Positions 39,158 to 47,744 are shown, counted from the first letter of the stretch. The stretch: 60,166 nt of DNA from Gammaproteobacteria bacterium (GCA_013003425.1 JABDJB010000049.1:1-60166); one strand, 5' to 3'. Notes: generated by a model not told the origin, from the sequence alone. A program made the numbers and translations.

Positions 39158-40323
39158 AACGGATTTTATTTGTAGATGATGAGCCGATGGTGCTGACCGG
39201 CCTGCGACGAATGCTGCGCGGACTGCGGCAGGAATGGGACATGCAGTTCCTGCCATCCGGCGAGGCGGCGCTGGCCGCAATGGGCGAAGCGCCTTGCGAC
39301 GTCATAGTCAGCGACATGCGAATGCCGGGTATGGATGGGGTGCAGCTGCTCACCGCAGTAAAAGAAAACTATCCCAATACGGTGCGTATTGCACTGTCCG
39401 GGCATGCCGACATGGAGATGGTTCTGGAGTGTATCGGCGCGACCCACCAGTACCTTGCCAAGCCGTGCGACGCGGAGACGGTCAAAACCACTATTGACCG
39501 CGCCTGTTCACTGCGTGACCTGATAAATGACAGGAGCCTGCAGGAACTGGTTACCGAGATGGGATCGCTGCCGAGCCTGCCAACGCTCTATACCGAGGTC
39601 ATGGCAGCGGTACGCGACGGCAAGGCGCTGACGGATATAGGCGAAATTATCGCGCAGGACGTGTCGATGACGGCCAAGGTGCTGAAGGTCGTCAACTCTG
39701 CCTTCTTCGGCTTGAATCGGCACGTGGAAAGCCCTGCTCAGGCTGCCGCCATACTCGGGCTGGATGCCGTGCGCGGCCTGGTGCTTACGGCAAAGGTCTT
39801 TTCCGATTTCGACAGCGCAGCGCTGGACCTCGAGCGATTGTGGGAGCACAGTGCGGAGACCGGTGCGCTGGCGCGGCGTTTCGCCGCCGATAACCAGCAG
39901 CCACGCAAGCTGGTCGATTATGCGCAAATGGCCGGCATGCTGCATGACATCGGCAAACTGGTGCTGGCTTCTCAATATCCGGAGCGATACAAAAAGGTCA
40001 TCGCAGCGCAGCAGTCAACCGGCAAGCCCGACTGGGTCTGTGAGCAGGAGGAGTTCGGCCACAACCACATGGTGGTTGGCGCCTACCTGCTGGGACTGTG
40101 GGGTTTGCCCAACCCGATCGTCGAGGCGGCGGCTTTTCACCACGAGCCACAGCGTGGGGCTGGAGACCAGTTTTCACCACTGACAGCTGTGCATGTAGCC
40201 AACGCTATGGTGCACGTGCCCAATGACCCGGAGCAGGCGCAGTTCGACATGGAATACCTGGGACGGCTGAACCTCGAGCCCTGTGAGGCCTGGTTCGAGT
40301 CGGCATGCGAGGTGACAGCTTGA
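39154..40323 (+). CDS. Response regulator with HDOD output domain
   Basis: This 389-residue protein has a receiver domain (about 1-125: FVDDEP, phospho-acceptor D54 in VSDMRMPGMDG, switch Lys in YLAKPCD) and a HDOD domain (about 135-340: SLPSLPTLYTEVM, DVSMTAKVLKVVNSAFFGLN, MAGMLHDIGKLVL). HDOD outputs lack confirmed phosphodiesterase activity and act by protein interaction in signalling. It is translationally coupled to the upstream kinase, its likely phosphodonor, and overlaps the next response regulator gene. Confidence 0.92.
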   Translation: MKRILFVDDEPMVLTGLRRMLRGLRQEWDMQFLPSGEAALAAMGEAPCDVIVSDMRMPGMDGVQLLTAVKENYPNTVRIALSGHADMEMVLECIGATHQYLAKPCDAETVKTTIDRACSLRDLINDRSLQELVTEMGSLPSLPTLYTEVMAAVRDGKALTDIGEIIAQDVSMTAKVLKVVNSAFFGLNRHVESPAQAAAILGLDAVRGLVLTAKVFSDFDSAALDLERLWEHSAETGALARRFAADNQQPRKLVDYAQMAGMLHDIGKLVLASQYPERYKKVIAAQQSTGKPDWVCEQEEFGHNHMVVGAYLLGLWGLPNPIVEAAAFHHEPQRGAGDQFSPLTAVHVANAMVHVPNDPEQAQFDMEYLGRLNLEPCEAWFESACEVTA

Positions 40324-41444
40324 GCACACCAAAAGTATTGTTTGTTGATGATGAAAAGCCGGTGCTCGATGCCTGTCGTCGCGCGCTGCGCAAGAAAATC
40401 AGTATCGATACAGCGCTTGGCCCGGCAAAAGCGCTCGAACACATCGATGATTGCGCTGACTACGCAGTCATCGTCAGCGACATGCGTATGCCTGAGATGA
40501 CGGGCGTGGAGCTGCTGGCCGAGGTCAAGCGGCGCAGCCCGAACACGGTACGCATGATGCTCACCGGTAATTCGGACCAGCAGACTGCCATCGATGCAGT
40601 AAACGAGGGCGATATATTCCGCTTCCTCAACAAGCCGTGCCCGCCGGACAAGCTGTGGAATTCGGTCGAGGCTGCGATGGAACAGCACCGGCTGCTCGTC
40701 GCCGAACGCGACCTGCTGGAGAACACCCTCCAGGGAACGATCCAGGTGCTGGCAGACGTGCTTGCGCTGGTCAATCCCGGCGCCTTCGGCCGTACGACGC
40801 GCATCCGGACGCATGTGGCCGCGATAGCAACAAAGCTGGGGCTGGCAGAGCTGTGGCGCTACGAGACCATGGCCACGCTGTCGCAGATTGGCTGCGTGAC
40901 CGTTCCCGATGCTGTGCTGGAGAAGGTATCGCTCGGGCATCAGCTGGCGGAATACGAACAGGCACTGTTCGACCAGCACCCGGTAGTCGCCGGCGATCTT
41001 ATTGCGCGTATTCCGCGCCTCGGTGAAGTAGCCGACGCCATTCGCCTGCAGGATGCCGGCTTCGATAACAGCCCGGATGCACCGATCGGTTCGCGTATAC
41101 TGAAAGTGGTGCTGGATTTTGAACGGATTGAATCGCGTGGCGTGGCAAGTTCCGAGGCTTTCGACGAACTGAAGCTGCGCAGCAACCGTTACGACCCCCA
41201 GGTGCTTGAAGCCCTGGAAGCGGTGCTGGGAACCGAATCCGAAATGGAAGCGCGCGAAGTCGAAGTAGGGAAGCTGCTGGACGACATGATGCTGGCTGTC
41301 GATGTCAACTCGCTGCAGGGCGCTCTGGTGTTGTGCAAGGGTCAGCAGACGACCGAATCTGTCCGCGCACGCCTGGTCAACTTTGCCCGCAACGGCGTAA
41401 TCGCAGGTAAGGTCATGGTCTGGGTGCCGGCTGGCACCGGGTGA
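40320..41444 (+). CDS. Response regulator with degenerate HD-GYP-like domain
   Basis: This 374-residue protein has a receiver domain (VLFVDDEKPVLDACRRAL, D54 in VSDMRMPEMTG, LNKPCPP), a connecting helix and an HD-GYP-like region. The fold phrases remain (HVAAIATKLGLAE, IPDxxL-like VTVPDAVLEKVSLG, QHPVVAGDLIARIPRLGEVADAI), but the metal-binding HD is replaced by SQIGCVTV and the HHE..DG.GYP site by LQDAGFDN. It therefore should not hydrolyse c-di-GMP. TTG 40320, preceded by GAGGTG and overlapping the upstream TGA as TTGA, is preferred; ATG 40305 is an alternative. Confidence 0.82.
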   Translation: MSTPKVLFVDDEKPVLDACRRALRKKISIDTALGPAKALEHIDDCADYAVIVSDMRMPEMTGVELLAEVKRRSPNTVRMMLTGNSDQQTAIDAVNEGDIFRFLNKPCPPDKLWNSVEAAMEQHRLLVAERDLLENTLQGTIQVLADVLALVNPGAFGRTTRIRTHVAAIATKLGLAELWRYETMATLSQIGCVTVPDAVLEKVSLGHQLAEYEQALFDQHPVVAGDLIARIPRLGEVADAIRLQDAGFDNSPDAPIGSRILKVVLDFERIESRGVASSEAFDELKLRSNRYDPQVLEALEAVLGTESEMEAREVEVGKLLDDMMLAVDVNSLQGALVLCKGQQTTESVRARLVNFARNGVIAGKVMVWVPAGTG

Positions 41445-41452
41445 TAAATATC

Positions 41453-42019
41453 ATGCCACCTGCAAAGGTGCTCGCGTTTGCCTGCCTGTTCGAAGGCGCT
41501 TTGCTGGTCGTAGCGTACGGGCTGGGCTGGATTGTGGGCGTCGACCCGCTGGCGGCGCTGTCGGGCGGGTTTTTTGCGTTCGCCATTGGGCTGGCCGCCG
41601 TTTTGCCAATGCTGTTGCTGTTGTGGTGGGGGCTGCGAAATCCGGGCACAGCCATGGGTCGCGCAACCGGCGAGGCACGCCAGTTCGTACGCCAGTTTTT
41701 CAACGGCATCGGGCCTGCCGGGTTCCTGCTGGTATCGCTGCTTGCCGGCCTGTGTGAAGAAGCACTGTTTCGCGGCCTGCTGCAGGTATTCATTGCCGGG
41801 CACAGCTCTGTGCTGGTCGGGCTGGTAGCCGCTTCCGTACTCTTTGGCCTGGCCCATGCTGTTTCTCTCGCCTATGCCGTGACGGCAACCATAATCGGGG
41901 TATACCTCGGCGCGCTGTTCCTGCTGACCGGCAGTCTCGCTGCCCCGGTCATTTGCCACGCTGTATACGACTTCATCGCACTGCTGTGGCTCAGCCGGCT
42001 TCCGGCGACATCGCGCTGA
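41453..42019 (+). CDS. CPBP family intramembrane protease (CAAX-protease-like)
   Basis: This is a 188-residue membrane protein with about five helices. The Abi/CPBP catalytic motifs are complete: EEALFRGLLQ, FGLAHA and the C-terminal HAVYDF. Substrates are unknown in most members. ATG 41453 follows GGTGAT at 7 nt; GTG 41441, overlapping the upstream stop, is another possibility. It lies directly after the two-response-regulator unit and may be part of it. Confidence 0.87.
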   Translation: MPPAKVLAFACLFEGALLVVAYGLGWIVGVDPLAALSGGFFAFAIGLAAVLPMLLLLWWGLRNPGTAMGRATGEARQFVRQFFNGIGPAGFLLVSLLAGLCEEALFRGLLQVFIAGHSSVLVGLVAASVLFGLAHAVSLAYAVTATIIGVYLGALFLLTGSLAAPVICHAVYDFIALLWLSRLPATSR

Positions 42020-42047
42020 ACTCGCGCGTCCGGGCCGAGCCTGTACA

Positions 42048-43064
42048 ATGCCCGCCGTGACAGAGACTGCCGTATCAACAGAGCTGCTGGTAGAGCGCTG
42101 GATGAGTCGTGATCCCGAGTGCGTCGGGCCGGACACCGCGCTGGAGGAAGTCGCGTCGCTGATGGGGATCCGGCGACATTCCTGCATCGTGGTTACTGAG
42201 GGCCACAAGGCGATCGGCCTGATCAGCGAGCGTGACCTGGTGCGTGAGCTGGCGCGAGCGCTCGGTGGCAAATCTGCCGAAGCAACCGCTGGCGCAGCCA
42301 TGTCTCAACCGGTGATCTGTATAGCCGGACACGAGACGGTAGATGCCGCTGTCAAGCTGATGACGGATCATCGCATTCGGCGCCTCGTCGTCACCGACGA
42401 AGAAGATGAGATCGTTGGCGTGCTGACCCAGTCCGACCTGATGCGCGCCAATATCAGCCGTGCAGATATGCACCGCCGCACGCTCGAAGCGCAAGTTGCA
42501 ACACGGACAGCCGAACTGGAAACTGCGGTAGAACAGCTCGAGGCCCTTGCACGGGTCGATCCGCTGATGAATATCGGCAATCGTCGTTCAATGGACGAGG
42601 CGCTGGCCATGGCCCACCAGCGGTCGTTGCGTTATCGCCGCACTTACTCGGTCATTCTGCTGGATGTAGACAAGTTCAAGTCATACAACGATTCGTATGG
42701 TCATCCGCGCGGCGACCGCGTGTTGCGCGACATTGCCGGCGAGGTACTTGCCTGCGCGCGGGTGCTGGACAGGCCGTTTCGTTACGGCGGCGAGGAAATA
42801 CTCGTCCTGCTGCCGGAAACCGACGGCCAGGGCACAGTGGCCGTGGCGGAGCGGGTGCGTCGGGCGGTTGTCGCACTGGATATAGAGCATCGAGGGTCGA
42901 CGCACGGCGTGGTCACAATCAGTGCCGGGGTCGCGACCTCGGTGCCGCGCAAGGATGGCAGCGTGCCAGCGGCACTGGACTTGCTGGCGGCAGCCGACCG
43001 CTCGCTTTACGAAGCAAAGGGTGCCGGCCGAAACCGGTTGGGGCCCGTGTACCAGCCCGACTAG
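42048..43064 (+). CDS. Tandem-CBS GGDEF diguanylate cyclase
   Basis: This is a 338-residue cytoplasmic protein with two CBS repeats (about 15-70 and 80-135: GIRRHSCIVVTEGHKAIGLI, DHRIRRLVVTDEEDEIVGVL), a short coiled coil (TAELETAVEQLEALARVD) and a GGDEF domain with ILLDVDKFKSYNDSYGHPRG and the signature YGGEEI. GGEEF-type sites are usually active. CBS pairs bind adenylates, so cyclase activity may be tuned by cellular energy status; this is inference. It lies tail-to-tail with the HDOD/degenerate GGDEF gene, 7 nt apart. Confidence 0.88.
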   Translation: MPAVTETAVSTELLVERWMSRDPECVGPDTALEEVASLMGIRRHSCIVVTEGHKAIGLISERDLVRELARALGGKSAEATAGAAMSQPVICIAGHETVDAAVKLMTDHRIRRLVVTDEEDEIVGVLTQSDLMRANISRADMHRRTLEAQVATRTAELETAVEQLEALARVDPLMNIGNRRSMDEALAMAHQRSLRYRRTYSVILLDVDKFKSYNDSYGHPRGDRVLRDIAGEVLACARVLDRPFRYGGEEILVLLPETDGQGTVAVAERVRRAVVALDIEHRGSTHGVVTISAGVATSVPRKDGSVPAALDLLAAADRSLYEAKGAGRNRLGPVYQPD

Positions 43065-43071
43065 GCGGGCG

Positions 43072-44544
43072 TTACGGCGCCAGCGCGGGAGTCCTGACCT
43101 CGTCGCAGGTTGCAAGGTCGCCCAGTTGTGCGCCCGCCAGCGCCTTGTGAGCGGCATCGACCAGGTCAGCGGCGCAGTCAAATGAATGTGTGGTATCCAT
43201 TGCGGCAACGCCAAGTGCGAGGCTGGTCGAAACGTCATGATCACCGGCAAACTGCCGCACCACTTCTTTGTAGTCACGCAGTATCCGGCGGCCGGCTACC
43301 TGTGCTGCATCGTGATTGCAGTCATTGATCCATAGCAGAATCTCGTTTTCGGTGTACTGCCCGATGACCCGCGAACCGCCATTGTTCAACATTACGCGCG
43401 CGGTTTCCCGAATCAGCCGTTCGGCGGCATCGACCCCATGTCTGGCGCGCACCTGGTCGAGGTTGTCGACGCCAGCCATGACCACACCCACCTCGGCGCC
43501 AGCTTGACGGGCAGCGTCGAATTCCTTGTTCAGTACTTCGTTCAGTTCCGCACGATGCTGCATGCGCAGCAGCGTTATTGAGGCAGGCGGTCGGGTCTGT
43601 GCAGCGTCGTTGTGTTCATTGAGTATGTGGTCCACGCCACGTTCCATGAGCAGCTCGCGCGCTTCTTCCAGCGCGGCAAAACCTGCGACCGGGGCAAGCA
43701 GGTCCTTCTCAAACATGGCTTCGGTTTCAGGTATCCGGTCGCGCAGTTCATCCAGCACCACGCCGAGCTGGTGATCATCAAGGTCCAGGCTGGTTACGGC
43801 GACGCTGACCAGTTCACGGAACGACAGCGCCCAGTCGCTGGCCAGCCAGACGTCAGCAAGCGGCCCGGACAGGGCGACACAGCGGGCAAACTCGTCGGGC
43901 GGCACAGCGCACGGCTCATGGCTGGCGGCAACGGCCTGGTACAGCGGTTGCGGCAGTTTCCAGCGCTGCAGCAGCCACTCACCCACGTCGGCATGGGTGC
44001 ATTGCAGCTGTGATCTTTCGTAGTCAGCGAGGGCATCATGATTGCGTTGCAGGTCACCGGCTTCGGCATACAAACCCGGATCCGCCTTGTCCAGCGCCAG
44101 CATGCCGATATCCTGCAACAATGCAGCGAGGAATAGCGCTTCGCGATCAGTACGATTCAGCGCGCGTCCCAGTGCGCCGGCGGCGGTTGCTGCCAGCAAC
44201 GAGCGGCGCCAGTAATATTCGTGGCTCAGGCCCTGAGTCTTGTCCCGCTTGAGCGCGATGACCAGCGAAAAGCTCAACGCGACAATCAGCGTTGCATCGA
44301 GCCCCAGCGTGAGCAGCGCGCGGCGCAATGTATTGACGCCGCCGGGCACGGCATAAGCTGCAGAATTGGCCATGCGCATGACCTTGGCGGAAATTACCGG
44401 GTCTGCGGTAATTACGTCCGCAACGGCACGCAGGCTTATATCCGGGTCACGCGCTGCCTCGATAATTTTCATGGCTACGCGCGGCGGGCTTGGCAGCCCA
44501 CTGAGTTTCTCCAGTTTCCGCGCCAGTTTATTGTCTATGCTCAC
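43072..44544 (-). CDS. HDOD protein with degenerate GGDEF domain, last gene of the motor operon
   Basis: This 490-residue protein has an N-terminal HDOD domain (about 12-215: LSGLPSPPRVAMKIIEAA, DPVISAKVMRMANSAAYAVP, AALLQDIGMLAL) and a C-terminal GGDEF-like fold (about 325-470) with GVVMAGVDNLDQVRARHG where LL.DiD.FK..ND..GH is usual. The active-site hairpin reads GQYTENEILLW, so the GGDEF sequence is lost and it cannot be a cyclase. It probably acts as a signal-receiving or scaffold protein. It is 38 nt downstream of the PilZ gene, in the flgAMN-pomAB unit. Confidence 0.82.
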   Translation of the reverse strand: MSIDNKLARKLEKLSGLPSPPRVAMKIIEAARDPDISLRAVADVITADPVISAKVMRMANSAAYAVPGGVNTLRRALLTLGLDATLIVALSFSLVIALKRDKTQGLSHEYYWRRSLLAATAAGALGRALNRTDREALFLAALLQDIGMLALDKADPGLYAEAGDLQRNHDALADYERSQLQCTHADVGEWLLQRWKLPQPLYQAVAASHEPCAVPPDEFARCVALSGPLADVWLASDWALSFRELVSVAVTSLDLDDHQLGVVLDELRDRIPETEAMFEKDLLAPVAGFAALEEARELLMERGVDHILNEHNDAAQTRPPASITLLRMQHRAELNEVLNKEFDAARQAGAEVGVVMAGVDNLDQVRARHGVDAAERLIRETARVMLNNGGSRVIGQYTENEILLWINDCNHDAAQVAGRRILRDYKEVVRQFAGDHDVSTSLALGVAAMDTTHSFDCAADLVDAAHKALAGAQLGDLATCDEVRTPALAP

Positions 44545-44582
44545 AACTCCGCCTCCATGCGTCGTGTTCAGCTCGGGGTTAT

Positions 44583-45206
44583 TCAGGTAGCCGTGGTTTC
44601 CGGTTCCTCCGAAGCCTCGGCAGCCATGCGCCGGGCGCGCAGCAGCGCCAGCTCGCGACTCATGGTGTATTTGACCAGCAGCTCGCGGTGCTGATCGGAA
44701 ATCAGCGTGAAATCCACCGCAATGCGATAACTGAAGCCATCGCGCGGGTTCTTCATCGGCTGGCAGCGCACGACTTTCGCGTAAGCAGCCACATAATAAT
44801 AATCCGGGGCAAGCACCAGGCGCAGGTACAAATTCGCGCCCGCCTCGAGCGGTTCCTCGTTGACAAACGCAATACCCGTAGCACTGACATTTGTCTTGCG
44901 CATTGGCTGCTCGAAAATATTTTCTTCCTCGCCCTGCAGCAGGGGCATCAGGTTGATCAGCGCGTTCAGCTTGTTGTTCAGCAGCTCCATCGACTGGGCG
45001 ATCTCGGGCGAACGCTGGCGTACCCGGCTGATGCGGCCTTTCAGTTCCGCCTCCATACCGAATAATGTCGCGGACATGCCGCCAGGCAGAAAGCCGCCGT
45101 CCTTGATCTCGGCCGCGTTGCGCTTGACTTCACTTTCGTCTACTACTTTATAGACCAGCGCTACCGGATTATCGATCCTGAAGCTGGTCCGCCTCTCTGC
45201 ACTCAT
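44583..45206 (-). CDS. PilZ domain protein coupled to the flagellar motor genes
   Basis: This 207-residue protein has the c-di-GMP-binding arrangement of PilZ proteins: an Arg-rich switch ERRTSFRI near the N-terminus and, after a helical insertion (about 40-100), NVSATGIAFVNEEPLEAG in the NxSxxG position. The C-terminal half is beta-rich (YRIAVDFTLISDQHRELLVKY). Its ATG overlaps the pomB stop (ATGA at 45203-45206), so it is made together with the stator proteins and may act as a c-di-GMP-responsive motility brake. Confidence 0.85.
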   Translation of the reverse strand: MSAERRTSFRIDNPVALVYKVVDESEVKRNAAEIKDGGFLPGGMSATLFGMEAELKGRISRVRQRSPEIAQSMELLNNKLNALINLMPLLQGEEENIFEQPMRKTNVSATGIAFVNEEPLEAGANLYLRLVLAPDYYYVAAYAKVVRCQPMKNPRDGFSYRIAVDFTLISDQHRELLVKYTMSRELALLRARRMAAEASEEPETTAT

Positions 45207-46069
45207 GATTCAGCTCCTGCTGGTTGTTCCTCCTCCCCTGTGGCCTGCACCTGTTGTTCGCTGTCGGCCCCGCCGCGTACAACAGTTATCTCGACCCGGC
45301 GATTGGCTGCGCGATTCGCCTCGGTGTCATTGGACGCACGCGGTATGGTGTCGGCATGACCGGCGATGACCATACGCGACGGATCGACGGAGCCTCCGCG
45401 CATCAGCTCGTGTGCGACCGATACGGCACGCGCAGCCGACAATTCCCAGTTGGAGCGGAATCGCACCGTGCTTATTGGTACATCATCTGTGTGACCGGCA
45501 ACCATTACGGCGCCGTTCAGACCCGCCAGCAGCACGCGGACCTTGCCAAGCACCGGGACAAAGCCGCCCTTGACCTCATCCGAGCCCGAATCGAATGATG
45601 CCTGCTCGTTGATACTGATAATGATGCGTTGACCTTCCAGGTCGACGTTTAGCTGGTCGGAACTTATTTCTTCCTCGAGCGCCTTGCGTATACGTTCCAC
45701 GTCTTCCTGCAGTTCTTCCTGGGTCGGGCCTTCGCCCTCGCCGCTGTCGAGGATATCGAGCGTGTTGCGGTTCGAGTTGATAGTGAACTGCCGTACAGAC
45801 CTCATTGGCGTTGGCTGCGGCCGTCCCGGAGTGAACTCCTTGGTGATGATGCTGGTGCCTTTCGGCATCATTTTTGCCTCGATATCGGCCTGCACACCGA
45901 AGGCATCTTTCATCGAGCCCGACAGCAGTTTGAAGCGCTGTGCGTCCATTTCAGAGAACGCCAGCATCAATACAAAAAAGCACATCAACAGGGACATCAG
46001 GTCGGCAAATGTCATTACCCATGCCGGCGCACCTGCTGATTCTTCTTCCTGTGGAAACTCGTCGTCCAT
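45203..46069 (-). CDS. pomB: Flagellar stator protein PomB/MotB-like
   Basis: This 288-residue stator subunit has an N-terminal helix with the ion-binding Asp in WVMTFADLMSLLMCFFVLML, a plug and linker region, and a C-terminal OmpA-like peptidoglycan-binding domain (about 165-270) with VMVAGHTDDVPI, NWELSAARAVSVAHEL and ANRRVEITV. The helix wording (FADLMSLLMCFFVLM) is that of PomB from sodium-driven motors. The start overlaps the pomA stop by one base (TAATG). Confidence 0.92.
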   Translation of the reverse strand: MDDEFPQEEESAGAPAWVMTFADLMSLLMCFFVLMLAFSEMDAQRFKLLSGSMKDAFGVQADIEAKMMPKGTSIITKEFTPGRPQPTPMRSVRQFTINSNRNTLDILDSGEGEGPTQEELQEDVERIRKALEEEISSDQLNVDLEGQRIIISINEQASFDSGSDEVKGGFVPVLGKVRVLLAGLNGAVMVAGHTDDVPISTVRFRSNWELSAARAVSVAHELMRGGSVDPSRMVIAGHADTIPRASNDTEANRAANRRVEITVVRGGADSEQQVQATGEEEQPAGAES

Positions 46070-46842
46070 TACGCGGTCACCGCAGCCTCGCCTTCAATCT
46101 TGCGTTTCGAGCGTGGCAGGTAGTTTTGCAGCATGCCCTCGATCACACGCGGGTTCTGACCCTCGAGTATTGCCATCAGTGCATCGATGACCAGCGACTT
46201 GGCGCGGCGTTCTTCTTCGCTGCGCAACCCCAGCTTGTCGGCGATTGGTATTGCAATAACGTTGGCCAGGATCGCACCGTACAGCGTAGTCAGCAGCGCG
46301 ACCGCCATGGCCGGACCGATCTGCTTGGGGTCGTCCATCACCGACAGCATCTGCACCAGGCCGATAAGCGTACCGATCATGCCCATGGCCGGCCCGACAT
46401 CGCCGATAGCTTTGAAAATATTGCGTCCGGTGGTGTGGCGCTCCAGCGTCTGTGTCATGTCCTTGGCCATCACCGCGCGCACCATGTCCGGTTCGTGACC
46501 GTCGACAATCAGGTTGATGCCGGCCTTCATGAAGTCATCCGGCACTTCGGCGTTTTCCAGCGACAACAGTCCGCCCTGGCGCGAGGTCTGGGCCAGCTCG
46601 ACGGCCTTGTCGATAAGTGCCACCGGGTCCGACGCCTTGTGCATGAATGCCTTGATGGCGATGACGCCGGCGCTGAGAAACTGCTTGAGGCTGAATTTCA
46701 TCATCACCACGAGGATCGTTCCGACCAGAACGATCAGCAGTGACGGTATATTGACAAATACCAGCGCTGCGCCGCCGAGTGCGATGGTTACGATGATTAT
46801 GCCGACCGCACCTACCAGGCCGATCAGCGTTGCAAGATCCAC
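46069..46842 (-). CDS. pomA: Flagellar stator protein PomA/MotA-like
   Basis: This 257-residue membrane protein has four helices. The rotor-facing cytoplasmic loop has charged residues in KAFMHK and the RQGGLLSLE segment, and helices 3-4 contain GPAMGMIGTLIGLVQML and ALLTTLYGAILANVIAIPIADKL, characteristic of the PomA/MotA family and closer to sodium-type PomA than to long proton-type MotA. A sigma-28-like promoter lies upstream at 46932-46958. With pomB and the PilZ gene it makes an overlapping unit. Confidence 0.92.
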   Translation of the reverse strand: MDLATLIGLVGAVGIIIVTIALGGAALVFVNIPSLLIVLVGTILVVMMKFSLKQFLSAGVIAIKAFMHKASDPVALIDKAVELAQTSRQGGLLSLENAEVPDDFMKAGINLIVDGHEPDMVRAVMAKDMTQTLERHTTGRNIFKAIGDVGPAMGMIGTLIGLVQMLSVMDDPKQIGPAMAVALLTTLYGAILANVIAIPIADKLGLRSEEERRAKSLVIDALMAILEGQNPRVIEGMLQNYLPRSKRKIEGEAAVTA

Positions 46843-46931
46843 GTGTTGTTCCTCTTCCTGTCCGGGTCACTCGCAGCAGGGTCCGTCGGCACTGGACATA
46901 ACCTGGCGCAAACGGTTTTCCGTCAGCCGAA

Positions 46932-46958
46932 ATATCGGCGGGTAGGGGGGATCCTGAA
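46932..46958 (-). promoter_or_regulatory. Sigma-28-like promoter before pomA
   Basis: On the minus strand TTCAGGAT, 11 nt, then GCCGATAT. The -10 element matches the FliA consensus GCCGATAA at seven of eight positions; the -35 is weaker. It lies between flgN and pomA, about 90 nt from the pomA start. Confidence 0.6.
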
Positions 46959-46963
46959 GCTGC

Positions 46964-47443
46964 TCAGATCTCGGCGTGGACGTGAGTTCCGGCGTTTTCG
47001 TCGACTTCGCCGGTGTCGCCGTAGACGGCGTTGTTTGCTGCTTCGCCGTGCAGCAGGCCCAGCGCCTCGGTAACGCGGCGTTTTTGCAGCCGCACGATGA
47101 CGCCGTTGCTGGTGTTTGCTTCGCGACAGGCTTCCAGTTGCCCGAGCAGCTGGTTCCAGCTATCGGTCAGCGCGCCGGCAGGATCGGCCTGTAGTAACAG
47201 GTGTTCCATACCGCTGCGGTCTGTAGTGACGCCGGCTGTTGCACACAGCTGACGACGTTCCCCGTCGAGTGCACTGAGGCCTTCGATGCAGTCATGCTTG
47301 CGGGCAGTCGCAGCATCCAGTGCTGCGGGATCGACTGCACGCAGCGCTTCGCGCTCACCTGCAAGAGCATCGCCGAGTTGTTTGGCAAGCGCCAGCTCGT
47401 GCCCGATGATGTCGCGCAGGGATTTATGCCACTGCTGGTTCAT
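46964..47443 (-). CDS. flgN: FlgN, flagellar export chaperone for FlgK and FlgL
   Basis: This is a 159-residue, mostly helical protein from ATG 47443, one nucleotide after the flgM stop. Family-like phrases are LRDIIGHELALAKQLGDALAGEREAL and the C-terminal NTSNGVIVRLQKRRVTEALGLLHG. It keeps the hook-associated proteins soluble and delivers them to the export gate. Both clients are encoded in the divergent plus-strand operon. Confidence 0.85.
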   Translation of the reverse strand: MNQQWHKSLRDIIGHELALAKQLGDALAGEREALRAVDPAALDAATARKHDCIEGLSALDGERRQLCATAGVTTDRSGMEHLLLQADPAGALTDSWNQLLGQLEACREANTSNGVIVRLQKRRVTEALGLLHGEAANNAVYGDTGEVDENAGTHVHAEI

Positions 47444-47444
47444 A

Positions 47445-47744
47445 TCAGCTGCGGTTGAGGCCCATTTCCATGCGCAGCACTTCTGCCGCGACTTTTTCGG
47501 CGTTGACCGAGTAGGTGCCGTCCGCGATAGCCTGCTTGATCTGGTCGACACGGCCGCGATCGACGGTCGGCAGATCCTCCAGGATCTTCTCCAGCCGCAC
47601 CATCAGGCGTGCCGACTCGGTCAGGCTGACCTGGTCGACGGGCGACGCCGGTGCCGGTTCGCTGGTCTTGCGGACATCGCCGGACCGCTGACCGCTCTCG
47701 ATGCGCGGTGAGCCACCGGGTATCCCATTGATTTTCGGATTCAC
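47445..47744 (-). CDS. flgM: FlgM, anti-sigma-28 factor
   Basis: This is a 99-residue protein starting at GTG 47744, behind GGAGAGGGAG; a longer ATG start at 47774 lacks a site. The N-terminus (VNPKINGIPGG) is disordered, and the C-terminus forms the sigma-binding helices (RLEKILEDLPTVDRGRVDQI, GTYSVNAEKVAAEVLRMEM). It inhibits FliA until the hook is complete and FlgM is exported. It has its own sigma-28 promoter at 47781-47807, giving the usual feedback. Confidence 0.9.
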   Translation of the reverse strand: MNPKINGIPGGSPRIESGQRSGDVRKTSEPAPASPVDQVSLTESARLMVRLEKILEDLPTVDRGRVDQIKQAIADGTYSVNAEKVAAEVLRMEMGLNRS

